Source of the DNA: Burkholderiaceae bacterium
GTDB lineage: Bacteria > Pseudomonadota > Gammaproteobacteria > Burkholderiales > Burkholderiaceae_E
Assembly (NCBI GenBank): GCA_016710525.1
Contig: JADJVQ010000142.1
Span: forward strand, 17,386 to 81,385
Reading direction: 5' to 3'
Length of the DNA: 64,000 bases
The position numbers and the translations under genes are program-made. The notes under the pieces were generated by a model. The model was given only the letters and a program-made list of their open reading frames with translations, did no database searches and was not told the DNA's origin. Of this stretch, positions 29,011 to 36,869 are shown one piece after another; position 1 is the stretch's first letter, and the number at the start of each line of letters is the position of its first letter.

Positions 29011-29040
29011 TTTTCGGTGCATTCTCATCGGAGGCGGTTC

Positions 29041-30242
29041 ATGGATGCACTAAAAAGTGGCAGCGACACTCTCTTTGTCCTGCTCGGGGCGATCATGGTG
29101 CTGGCCATGCACTCGGGCTTCGCCTTCCTGGAGCTCGGCACGGTCCGCTACAAGAATCAGGTCAACGCCCTGGTCAAGATTCTGGTCGACTTCGCGGTCT
29201 CCACCATCGCCTACTTCTTCCTGGGCTACCTGGTGGCCTACGGCACCCACTTCTTCACGGGAGCCGAGGCCCTGTCGGCCCGCAGCGGCTTTGAACTGGT
29301 CAAGTTCTTCTTTCTGCTGACCTTCGCCGCCGCGATCCCGGCCATCGTGTCGGGCGGCATCGCCGAGCGCGCCCGGTTCGGGCCGCAACTGTGCGCCTCG
29401 TTCGTGATGGTCGGGCTGATCTACCCGTTCTTCGAGGGCATCGCCTGGAACAACCGCTTCGGACTGCAAGACCTGCTGAAGTCGTTTTTCGGCGAGTCAT
29501 TTCACGACTTCGCCGGATCGGTCGTCGTCCATGCCGTCGGCGGCTGGATCGGGCTGATCGCCGTGATATTCCTGGTGCGCGTCGCGGGCGTTATCAGAAG
29601 GACGGCCGGATCAGTGCGCATCCGCCCTCGAGCATTCCCTTCCTGGCGCTGGGCGGCTGGATCCTGGCGGTGGGCTGGTTCGGATTCAACGTGATGAGCG
29701 CCCAGGAGATCGGCAAGATCAGCGGGCTGGTCGCGGTGAATTCCCTGATGGCGATGGTCGGGGGCACCCTGGCTGCGACGCTGGCCGGACGCAACGATCC
29801 CGGCTTCGTCTACAACGGGCCCCTGGCGGGACTGGTTGCCGTGTGCGCCGGATCCGACGTGATGCATCCGATCGGTGCTCTGGTCACCGGCGGGCTGGCT
29901 GGCCTGCTGTTCGTCCGGATGTTCACCCTGACCCAGAACCGGCTGCGCATCGACGACGTGCTGGGCGTGTGGCCGCTGCACGGACTGTGCGGCGCCTGGG
30001 GGGGAATCGCCTGCGGAATCTTCGGCCAGAAGGCGCTGGGCGGGCTGGGCGGCGTGAGCCTTGGCGCTCAGATCACCGGTACGCTGGCCGGTATTGCCAT
30101 TGCTGTGGGCGGCGCGTTCGTGATGTACAGTATTCTGCGAGCGACCTTGAGCCTGCGGCTGGACGAGGAGCAGGAGTTCGAAGGCGCCGACATCAGCATC
30201 CACAAAATCTCGGCCACTCCCGAGCGCGACGCCGGCTTCTAG
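29041..30242 (+). pseudogene. amt: Ammonium transporter Amt, one frameshift
   Basis: Inner-membrane ammonium channel of the Amt/MEP/Rh family, about 400 residues when repaired, with about 11 hydrophobic segments. The sequence opens in the first membrane region (DTLFVLLGAIMVLAMHSGFAFLELG). The signature HDFAGSVVVHAVGGWIGL carries the first pore histidine, and LHGLCGAWGGIACGIFG carries the second of the twin-histidine pair. The C-terminal cytoplasmic tail (SLRLDEEQEFEGADISIHKISATPERDAGF) is the part that usually contacts the GlnK PII protein. A base is missing near 29574: the expected LGARRGRYQKDGRIS is out of frame with the upstream half. No glnK lies next to it. Regulation by sigma-54 and NtrC is indicated upstream. 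Confidence 0.9.
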
Positions 30243-30317
30243 CGGACCGGCCGAACAGAACCGCCGCCATTGCGGTTTTTCAATGCGGGAGCGGGGCGAG
30301 GCGAACAGACTGCGGCC

Positions 30318-31733
30318 ATGCAAGACACCATCGCACTGCCACCGAAGCCGAGTTCCAACGAACTGGTCATCGATCATGAACTCGTCGAGCGGTTCGGCGG
30401 GCGTGGACCCCGGTACACCTCGTACCCCACCGCCGACCGCTTCCAGCCGCGCTTCGAACCCGCCAACTACACGCAGGCGCTGCTCGAACGCGCCGGCCGG
30501 CGAGGCGCGCCTCTGGGCTTGTACATGCACGTCCCGTTCTGCCGCACCATCTGCTACTACTGCGGGTGCAACAAGATCGGCACCAAGCACCAGGAGAAGT
30601 CCACCGAATACGTGAGCGCGCTGCTTCGCGAGATGGATCTGGTCACCTCGCTGATCGGGCGCAACCAGCGGCTGTCGCACCTGCACTTCGGCGGCGGCAC
30701 GCCCACGTTCATGCTCGACGAAGAGTTCGCCCAGATCTTCGAGGCGATCGGACGGAACTTCGATGTCGCACCCGACGGCGAGTACTCGATCGAGATCGAT
30801 CCGCGCACCGTCACGCCCAAGCGGCTGTGGACATTGCGGGCGCTCGGACTGAATCGCGTCAGCCTGGGCATCCAGGACTTCGATCCGCTGGTGCAGGCTG
30901 CGGTCAATCGCATTCAACCGTACGAAGAAACCCGCGAACTGATCGACGCCGCCCGCGAGGCCGGCTTTCACTCGATCAATGCCGACCTCATCTACGGACT
31001 GCCCAAGCAGACGCTGGCCGGATTCGAGCGCACGCTCGAACTGACCATCGCCGCGGCGCCCGACCGGGTCGCGCTGTACCAGTACGCCCACCTGCCGCAG
31101 CTGTTCAAGCCCCAGCGGCGCATCCATGACGCCGAGCTGCCCACCGCGACGGTGCGTGCGCAGCTGTTCGAGCGTGCGGTGCAGATGTTCGGCCAGGCCG
31201 GATATGTTTTCCTGGGGCTCGATCATTTCGCGCGCGCCGACGACGAACTGGCCATCGCGCAGCGCGAGGGCCGCCTGCATCGCAACTTCCAGGGCTACTG
31301 TTCACATGACAGCGGCGACCTGATCGCACTGGGCGTCTCGGCCATCTCGTCGGTCGGCTCGGTCTACGCCCAGAACGAAAAAACCCTGTCGGCCTACTAC
31401 GAGCGCCTGGCGCAGGGCGAACTGCCGATCTGCCGCGGCATCTCGGTGGGCACCGACGACTTCATCCGCCGCGATGTGATCCAGTCGCTGATGTGCAATT
31501 TCCGGGTGTGGTGGCCGGCGATCGAACAGACCCACGGCATCGTCGCCACCGAGTACTTCGCCGATGCGATCGCGGATCTTCAGCCCATGCACGACGCGGG
31601 CGCAATCCGGATCGACGCCACCGGCATCGAAGTGCTGGCCAAAGGCCGGCTGCTGGTGCGCGCGGTCGCCATGCCTTTCGACCGCTATCTGCGCCAGGGT
31701 TCCTCGGGCGCCACCTACTCCAAGATCGCCTGA
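30318..31733 (+). CDS. hemN: Oxygen-independent coproporphyrinogen III oxidase HemN
   Basis: Radical-SAM enzyme that converts coproporphyrinogen III to protoporphyrinogen IX without oxygen; cytosolic, haem synthesis. The 471 residues from ATG 30318 fit the family. The N-terminal ELVERFGGRGPRYTSYPTADRF block is diagnostic of true HemN (as opposed to HemW). The cluster cysteines are Cys75, Cys79 and Cys82, with the extra Cys84 of HemN (CRTICYYCGC). HFGGGTPTF and EIDPRTVTPKRL complete the SAM-binding core, and the C-terminal HemN domain includes GLDHFARADDEL. ATG 30318 is chosen because the upstream in-frame ATG at 30270 adds non-family sequence. No FNR box is seen in the 75 bp before it. Intact. 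Confidence 0.95.
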   Translation: MQDTIALPPKPSSNELVIDHELVERFGGRGPRYTSYPTADRFQPRFEPANYTQALLERAGRRGAPLGLYMHVPFCRTICYYCGCNKIGTKHQEKSTEYVSALLREMDLVTSLIGRNQRLSHLHFGGGTPTFMLDEEFAQIFEAIGRNFDVAPDGEYSIEIDPRTVTPKRLWTLRALGLNRVSLGIQDFDPLVQAAVNRIQPYEETRELIDAAREAGFHSINADLIYGLPKQTLAGFERTLELTIAAAPDRVALYQYAHLPQLFKPQRRIHDAELPTATVRAQLFERAVQMFGQAGYVFLGLDHFARADDELAIAQREGRLHRNFQGYCSHDSGDLIALGVSAISSVGSVYAQNEKTLSAYYERLAQGELPICRGISVGTDDFIRRDVIQSLMCNFRVWWPAIEQTHGIVATEYFADAIADLQPMHDAGAIRIDATGIEVLAKGRLLVRAVAMPFDRYLRQGSSGATYSKIA

Positions 31734-31750
31734 GAACCCGGGGCAGCGCC

Positions 31751-31816
31751 CGGCTACGGCTACGGCTACGGCTACGGCTACGGCTACGGCTACGGCTACG
31801 GCTGCGGCTACGGCTG
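31751..31816. repeat. Hexanucleotide tandem repeat (CGGCTA)n, 11 units
   Basis: Eight perfect CGGCTA units run from 31751 to 31798, followed by CGGCTG, CGGCTA and CGGCTG up to 31816. It starts 17 bases after the hemN stop codon, in the 236-bp stretch between the convergent hemN and uspA genes, which otherwise holds only GC-rich inverted repeats. As a multiple of three it would not shift any frame; translated it gives alternating Gly-Tyr, or Ser-Arg on the other strand. No protein gene is supported here. The count is a likely site of strand slippage and strain variation. Confidence 0.92.
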
Positions 31817-31941
31817 GCCGGCGGGCTTGCCGGCGGCCAGGGCGGCCGCGCTTCGCGGCAGGGCGAACCAGCCTCCCGCAGCCAATGCCGCGGCGTCGAC
31901 GAATCCCGTCCGCGCGGCACAGCCCTTCACCCTATCGCGCA

Positions 31942-31959
31942 CCTGCCCCGCGGGGCAGG
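31942..31959. terminator. Perfect 18-base palindrome, possible terminator between hemN and uspA
   Basis: CCTGCCCCGCGGGGCAGG is fully self-complementary and lies 11 bases beyond the uspA stop codon in the convergent hemN-uspA gap. There is no U-rich tract on either strand, so it is at best a weak or Rho-assisted stop; it may simply be a GC palindrome. Confidence 0.3.
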
Positions 31960-31969
31960 CCGGCGCCGC

Positions 31970-32413
31970 TCAGCGGTACACCAGCACCGGAATCTTGCAG
32001 TGGGTCAGGACCTTCTGAGTTTCGCTGCCCAGCAGCAGCCCGGCCATCCCGCGCCGGCCGTGCGAAGCCATGAAGATCAGGTCGCAGCCTTCATCGCGCG
32101 CCACGCGGATGATCGCCTCCCACGGACTGGCGTCCATCTGGACGACGGTCTTGCACGGCACCGACGCCGCCTGGGCCAGCGCAGCCACATCGGTCAGCAG
32201 CTTGCCCCCGACTTCCAGCGCGCCCTTTTCGTATTCCTCCTGAGAATAGAAGTCAGCCACCGGCACCTCGGCCACGATCGGCGGGCGATAGGTCGGCTGG
32301 ATGTTCAGGGCGACGATCGACGCCCCGTTTTCTTCGGCCAGCTTCAATGACGCCGTCACCGCACTGCCCGACAACTCCGAACCGTCGGTGGGAACCAGAA
32401 TTTTTCTGAACAC
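31970..32413 (-). CDS. Universal stress protein (UspA family)
   Basis: 147-residue single-domain Usp protein. It begins FRKILVPTDGSELSGSAV, the conserved first strand with the ATP-contact Asp, and ends with the nucleotide-binding pattern SHGRRGMAGLLLGSETQKVLTHCKIPVLVY (G-2X-G-9X-G-S). ATP-binding Usps modulate stress, hypoxia or starvation responses through partner proteins. GTG at 32413 is preferred over a longer ATG start because AGGAGG lies right before it and the family starts here. The Shine-Dalgarno region is part of a 7-bp inverted repeat. Convergent with hemN. Intact. Confidence 0.93.
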   Translation of the reverse strand: MFRKILVPTDGSELSGSAVTASLKLAEENGASIVALNIQPTYRPPIVAEVPVADFYSQEEYEKGALEVGGKLLTDVAALAQAASVPCKTVVQMDASPWEAIIRVARDEGCDLIFMASHGRRGMAGLLLGSETQKVLTHCKIPVLVYR

Positions 32414-32430
32414 GATCAGGCCTCCTGATC
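32414..32430 (-). promoter_or_regulatory. Inverted repeat GATCAGG-N3-CCTGATC covering the uspA ribosome site
   Basis: Seven-base perfect arms separated by three bases, abutting the GTG start codon and containing the AGGAGG ribosome site. As RNA it would sequester the ribosome site; as DNA it could be an operator. The position is unusual for a chance repeat, but no known regulator motif is recognised. Confidence 0.4.
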
Positions 32431-32770
32431 CGGGAGAATCCGTTGCAAGCACCGGTGCCCGGTCACCTGATGCGCAAGGCCATCATCGACTGCTTCGCGC
32501 CGAGACGCATTGATCTTCGTCTATCGGGAGGTCCGGACACAAGCGCACGCGCCGGCGTTGCCGCAATCCGCGCCGGCAGTCCTCGGCAAGGTAACGCGCA
32601 ACGGGCTATCCTTGCGGCCCTCGGAGAACCACGGCTGCCTGCACCATGCCCGATGAACCGTCCAGCGATCTGCATTGCGCGATGCCCGTGCGACCCCCGT
32701 CGTCACATCTGTTTCAGATTGTTGCAATCGATCGTCGCCCAAGCATCCCCATGCGGTGATCATCGCGGCC
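32431..32770. other. Intergenic region between uspA and the PhyH-type gene; nothing recognised
   Basis: 340 bp of leader for two divergent genes. No protein with family similarity, no clear -35/-10 pair, and no recognisable operator was found on either strand. Promoters for both flanking genes must lie here. Confidence 0.6.
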
Positions 32771-33613
32771 ATGACCGAAATCGCCGACACCATTCGACCG
32801 CTGGCCAATCTGTTGTCCGGCGATGAACTCCAGGCCTATGCCCAGGACGGAATCGTCGTTCCCGACTACCGGCTGGCCCCCGAGCGCCTGGCGGCGCTGC
32901 GCGAAACGCTCGATCGGCTGCTGCGCGACAACCCGGGGATCCGCCCCGAACGGCTGGTCAGCGCGCACATCGAAGGCCGCAATGCCGAGGGGGTCCGAGG
33001 CAGCGCCGAGTTCCTGGCGCTGGCGCAGGACAAAGGCATCGTCGACCGGGTTGCGCAATTGATCGGCGACGATGTGATCCTGTGGGGCTGCCAGATCTTC
33101 TGCAAGCCCGGCGGCGACGGCCTGGCGGTGCCCTGGCACCAGGATGGCCAGTACTGGCCGATCCTTCCGCTGGCCACCTGCACGGTCTGGATCGCGCTGG
33201 ACGATTCCACCACCGACAACGGCTGCCTGCGGGTGATTCCGGGGTCGCACCGGCAGCGCAAGCTGCATCCGCATCGGCGCGAAGCGCGCGACGACCTCGT
33301 GCTGAACCAGCGGGTGCTCGAAGGCTGCATCGACGAGGGCAGCGAGATGGCGATCGAACTGCAGGCCGGGCAGATGTCGATGCACGACGTCTACGTCGTC
33401 CATGGCTCGCACGCCAATCGGTCACCCAGGCGCCGTGCCGGTGTGGCCATCCGATACATGCCAGGCACCTCTCTGTTCGATCGCAGTCCGCAGCACAGCG
33501 GCGCGAGCAACGGCTACCTGGTCGATTTCAGTTCCCGCCCGTTGTGGCTGCTGCGCGGCCGTGACCGCACCGGCCGCAACAACTTCCAACTCGGTCATCC
33601 GACGCATTCCTAG
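32771..33613 (+). CDS. Phytanoyl-CoA dioxygenase (PhyH) family Fe(II)/2-oxoglutarate oxygenase
   Basis: 280-residue cytosolic oxygenase. The iron triad is visible as His123-x-Asp125 in PWHQDGQYW and His211 in YVVHGSHANRS, followed by RRRAGVAIRYMP, whose Arg would bind 2-oxoglutarate. NGCLRVIPGSH is a family hallmark. Bacterial PhyH proteins act on diverse small molecules (fatty acyl-CoAs, ectoine, natural products), so the substrate cannot be named. ATG at 32771 is chosen because the start is followed by a plausible helix; a longer in-frame extension to 32675 is low-similarity. It ends 9 bp before serA, so both are probably co-transcribed. Intact. Confidence 0.87.
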   Translation: MTEIADTIRPLANLLSGDELQAYAQDGIVVPDYRLAPERLAALRETLDRLLRDNPGIRPERLVSAHIEGRNAEGVRGSAEFLALAQDKGIVDRVAQLIGDDVILWGCQIFCKPGGDGLAVPWHQDGQYWPILPLATCTVWIALDDSTTDNGCLRVIPGSHRQRKLHPHRREARDDLVLNQRVLEGCIDEGSEMAIELQAGQMSMHDVYVVHGSHANRSPRRRAGVAIRYMPGTSLFDRSPQHSGASNGYLVDFSSRPLWLLRGRDRTGRNNFQLGHPTHS

Positions 33614-33622
33614 AGACCTTCC

Positions 33623-34804
33623 ATGGCAAAACCGTATCGCGTGCAAGTCCTCAACCAGATTTCAGCCCATGGCCTGAAGCGGCTGCCCGCAGAACTCTAT
33701 GAAATCGGCAAGGACATCGCCGATCCCGACGCCATTCTCGTGCGCTCCGCCGACATGCACTCGCTGACCATCGCGGGCTCGGTGCGGGCCATCGGGCGCG
33801 CGGGCGCCGGCACCAACAACATCCCGGTGTCGGCGATGAGTGCGCGCGGCGTGCCGGTGTTCAACGCACCGGGCGCCAACGCCAACGCGGTCAAGGAACT
33901 GGTGCTGGCCGGCATGCTGATGGCCGCGCGCAATCTGCCGGCCGCACTGCAGTTCGTCGCCGGCCTGGACGCCAGCGACCCCAACATGGACTCGCGGGTC
34001 GAAGACGGCAAGAAGGCATTTGCGGGGTTCGAGCTCACCGGGCACACGCTTGGGGTGATCGGACTGGGCCGCATCGGCTGCCTGGTCGCCGACGCGGCGA
34101 TCCGGCTGGGCATGCACGTGATCGGCTACGACCCCGACATCACCGTCGATGCCGCCTGGAGCCTGCCGGCTCAGGTCCGCAAGGCGAACTCGGTGGCCGA
34201 ACTGCTGAAGGCCTCGCATTTCGTCAGCATCCACGTGCCGCTGGTGGCCGCCACCAAGCACCTGATCAACGCCCAGGCGCTGGAGACGATGCGCCCGGGT
34301 GCGGTGCTCCTGAACTTCTCGCGCGAAGGAGTGGTCGACGACAACGCGCTGCTGGCGGCGCTGGCCGCCGAGCGCCTGCGCTGTTATGTGTGCGATTTCC
34401 CGGGCCCGGCGATCCATCGCCACCCGCGCGCCATCGCATTGCCCCACCTGGGTGCCAGCACCCGTGAAGCCGAGGACAACTGCGCGCAGATGGTCGCCGA
34501 CCAGATCCGCGACTACCTGGAGCACGGCAACATTCGCAATGCCGTCAATTTCCCCGATGCGGTCGCGCCGCGCGAATCCGCCTACCGGGTCGCGATCGCC
34601 AACGCCAACGTGCCGAACATGCTGGGCCAGATATCGACCGCGATGGCTCAGGCCAATCTGAACATCCGCAACATGCTGAACAAGTCGCGGGGCGAAATGG
34701 CCTACACCCTGGTCGACGTGGACAGCGAGGTGCCGGCCGCGGCGATCGAGTCGATCGGGCGCATCCAGGGCGTGCTGTCGGTCAGGTACCTGCTGGCACC
34801 TTGA
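33623..34804 (+). CDS. serA: D-3-phosphoglycerate dehydrogenase with C-terminal ACT-like domain
   Basis: 393-residue enzyme for the first step of serine biosynthesis (3-phosphoglycerate to phosphohydroxypyruvate). The substrate domain has GRAGAGTNNIPV and GANANAVKELVLAGM; the NAD domain has GVIGLGRIGCLVAD with an acidic residue after strand 2 (GYDPDI); catalytic His in LPHLGASTREAEDN. Residues about 315-393 form an ACT-like domain (NVPNMLGQISTAMAQANLNIRNMLNKSRGEMAYTLVDVD), usually the serine feedback site. It matches the ACT-containing short SerA class. Its last 23 bp overlap the 3' end of the convergent kinase gene. Adjacent upstream to the PhyH gene by 9 bp. Intact. Confidence 0.93.
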   Translation: MAKPYRVQVLNQISAHGLKRLPAELYEIGKDIADPDAILVRSADMHSLTIAGSVRAIGRAGAGTNNIPVSAMSARGVPVFNAPGANANAVKELVLAGMLMAARNLPAALQFVAGLDASDPNMDSRVEDGKKAFAGFELTGHTLGVIGLGRIGCLVADAAIRLGMHVIGYDPDITVDAAWSLPAQVRKANSVAELLKASHFVSIHVPLVAATKHLINAQALETMRPGAVLLNFSREGVVDDNALLAALAAERLRCYVCDFPGPAIHRHPRAIALPHLGASTREAEDNCAQMVADQIRDYLEHGNIRNAVNFPDAVAPRESAYRVAIANANVPNMLGQISTAMAQANLNIRNMLNKSRGEMAYTLVDVDSEVPAAAIESIGRIQGVLSVRYLLAP

Positions 34805-36749
34805 GGTCCGGCCTGGCCCGTGCATGACGGGCAACGGCCTCCAGCAGCTGCCGGGCGTCGGCGGGCTTGGCGAGAAAATCGTTCATGCCCACGGCCAGCG
34901 CCTGGGCACGCTCGTTGTCCAGCGCCGCGGCCGTCAGCGCGACAATCGGCAGGCTGGCGGCGTCATGGCGCTTGCGCAGGCGGCGCGTGGCCTCGTAACC
35001 GCTGATGCCGGGCATCTGGAGGTCCATCAGGACCAGGTCGAACGCCGTTGCGCCTGACTCGACGATCGCGACGGCCTCTTCGCCGTCTCCGGCCTCGACC
35101 ACCGTCACCCCGTTCTCGCGCAGCATCGTGGAGGCGATCAGGCGGTTGAGCGCGTTGTCCTCGACCAGCAGCACGCGCAGGCCCGCCACCCGGGCATGAC
35201 GCGGCGGGCGCTCGGCCGGCACCGCAGGCGCCGCCGCGCATGCGGGCAAAGGCAACTCGACGCGAAAACTGCTGCCCATGCCCGGGGTGCTGACGGCGCT
35301 GATTTCGCCACCCATGCGTTCGGTCAGCTGGCGGGCGATCCACAAGCCCAGCCCGAGCCCGCCAACGCGTCGGGTATCGGATTCGTCAGCCTGGGTGAAG
35401 GGCTCGAACAGCCGCTCGAGCAGTTCGGGGGCGACCCCGGGTCCGGTGTCGGTGATCACGAAGCGGATCCGGTCCGGCGCTGCCGCTTCGACCCGGATCT
35501 GGACGAGTCCGCGCTCGGTGAACTTCACCGCATTGCCCACGAGGCTGTCGAGAACCTGGCGAACGCGCAGGGAGTCGCCTTCGACCACACGCGCCAGCGA
35601 CGGGTCGACACTCAGCCGCAGGGCGACGCCCTTGCGCCGCGCGGCATCATCGAAATTGCGCTGCAGTCCGGCCAGCAGCACCGGCAGCTCGAACTGCGCC
35701 CGCTGGATGGCCAGCCGCCCGGCCTCGATTCGCGACACGTCCAGCACATCGGAGATCGTGCACGACAGGGCCTGCGCGCTTTCGAGCAGGCTGTCCAGGT
35801 ACCCCTGGCGCGTCTGCTCGTCGCGGGACTCTCTGGCCAGGCGCGCCAGCCCGAGCACGCCGTGCAGCGGCGTGCGCATCTCATGGCTGGTGTTGGCCAG
35901 GAACGCGGTCTTGGCGCGGCTGGCCTGCTCGGCCTGAACCTTGGCGGCGGCCAGCGCGCGGCGCGCTTCCACCTCGATGGTCACCTTGCGCACGACGCCC
36001 CAGAATCCCACGAACCGGCCGGCGACGATCCGCGGTTCGCCGCACACCGCGTAGTGTTCGAGCGCGGCGTCCGGCAAGCGGCGGCGCGACACGATGAAGT
36101 CGCGAAACGGCCGATGCGCCAGCATCGTGCTGTGCAGAACGGTCCAGGCTTCGGCGGAGGCCTCCAGGCCGCCCTCCCAGGGCCGGCGGCCCAGCAGCGC
36201 GACGTCGTCCGGAAACGCCCTGCCGCCCTGCGAGGACGCCACCATCGACAGCTTCAGTTCGCGGTCCATCTCCCAGTACCAGTCGGTACCGATGCTCAGC
36301 AGCGCCCGGAAGCGGGTCTCGCGCTCGATGGCGCCACGCAGCGCGACATGGGCCACCCAGGCGAGCAGCAGCGCCGAGGCAACTCCGCCGGCCAGCAGCA
36401 GGGTGGGTCCCCCGACCCGGACGCCGAAAGGCACGGGCGGCACCACGCCCGTGAACAGCCCCTGGTCGGCAAGCGCATAGGCAATGCCGGCGATCGCCCC
36501 GAGGCTGCCCAGCCAGACCGGCAGACGAAGATGCGCCGTGCGCGCAAGCCAGGCCGTGGCCACGAACCCGCCCAGCAGCCAGCCGGTGAGCGCGATCGCG
36601 ATGGCCTGCGTGACCGGCGCCGAAAACGCCAGGCCGCCATTGACGATCAGCGCCGTGCCGACCAGCAGTGCCAGCCCGAAGACAACTGCGGCACGCGACA
36701 CCAGGGTGCGAAACTCACGCTCGATCGGCGCTACCAGCCTGTGCTGCAT
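34782..36749 (-). CDS. Hybrid sensor histidine kinase with PAS and receiver domains
   Basis: 655-residue membrane kinase. Several hydrophobic segments fill residues about 18-138, then a PAS domain starts at FRALLSIGTDWYWEMD (about 146-265). The dimerisation/phosphoacceptor box is FLANTSHEMRTPLHGVLGLARLA (His about 290). The ATPase domain has VGNAVKFTERG, ITDTGPGVAPELLERLFEPF and GGLGLGLWIARQL. The C-terminal receiver has acidic VLLVEDNALNR, phospho-Asp in LVLMDLQMPGISGYEATRRL, and the lysine in FLAKPADAR. Phosphate would move from His to the internal Asp; an Hpt partner is not encoded nearby. Its 3' end overlaps serA by 23 bp. It is a paralogue of the next kinase upstream, sharing TDWYWE, AFLANTSHE and the receiver sequence. 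Intact. Confidence 0.92.
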   Translation of the reverse strand: MQHRLVAPIEREFRTLVSRAAVVFGLALLVGTALIVNGGLAFSAPVTQAIAIALTGWLLGGFVATAWLARTAHLRLPVWLGSLGAIAGIAYALADQGLFTGVVPPVPFGVRVGGPTLLLAGGVASALLLAWVAHVALRGAIERETRFRALLSIGTDWYWEMDRELKLSMVASSQGGRAFPDDVALLGRRPWEGGLEASAEAWTVLHSTMLAHRPFRDFIVSRRRLPDAALEHYAVCGEPRIVAGRFVGFWGVVRKVTIEVEARRALAAAKVQAEQASRAKTAFLANTSHEMRTPLHGVLGLARLARESRDEQTRQGYLDSLLESAQALSCTISDVLDVSRIEAGRLAIQRAQFELPVLLAGLQRNFDDAARRKGVALRLSVDPSLARVVEGDSLRVRQVLDSLVGNAVKFTERGLVQIRVEAAAPDRIRFVITDTGPGVAPELLERLFEPFTQADESDTRRVGGLGLGLWIARQLTERMGGEISAVSTPGMGSSFRVELPLPACAAAPAVPAERPPRHARVAGLRVLLVEDNALNRLIASTMLRENGVTVVEAGDGEEAVAIVESGATAFDLVLMDLQMPGISGYEATRRLRKRHDAASLPIVALTAAALDNERAQALAVGMNDFLAKPADARQLLEAVARHARARPDLKVPAGT

Positions 36750-36869
36750 GCAGCAGGAACTCCATGGAGTTTATACCTTGGGGGGTACGAGGCCGAACCG
36801 GCGCAATGCCAGACGGTCGCATACATGACAATGCGAGTACGAGCCGAATTCTAGTCAATTATCGCGGGG

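Noticed and set aside
31462..31920. Reverse-strand frame encoding a Ser-Arg dipeptide repeat protein
   Set aside because: It is only the CGGCTA tandem repeat read in one frame plus antisense of hemN; no start context or conserved sequence.
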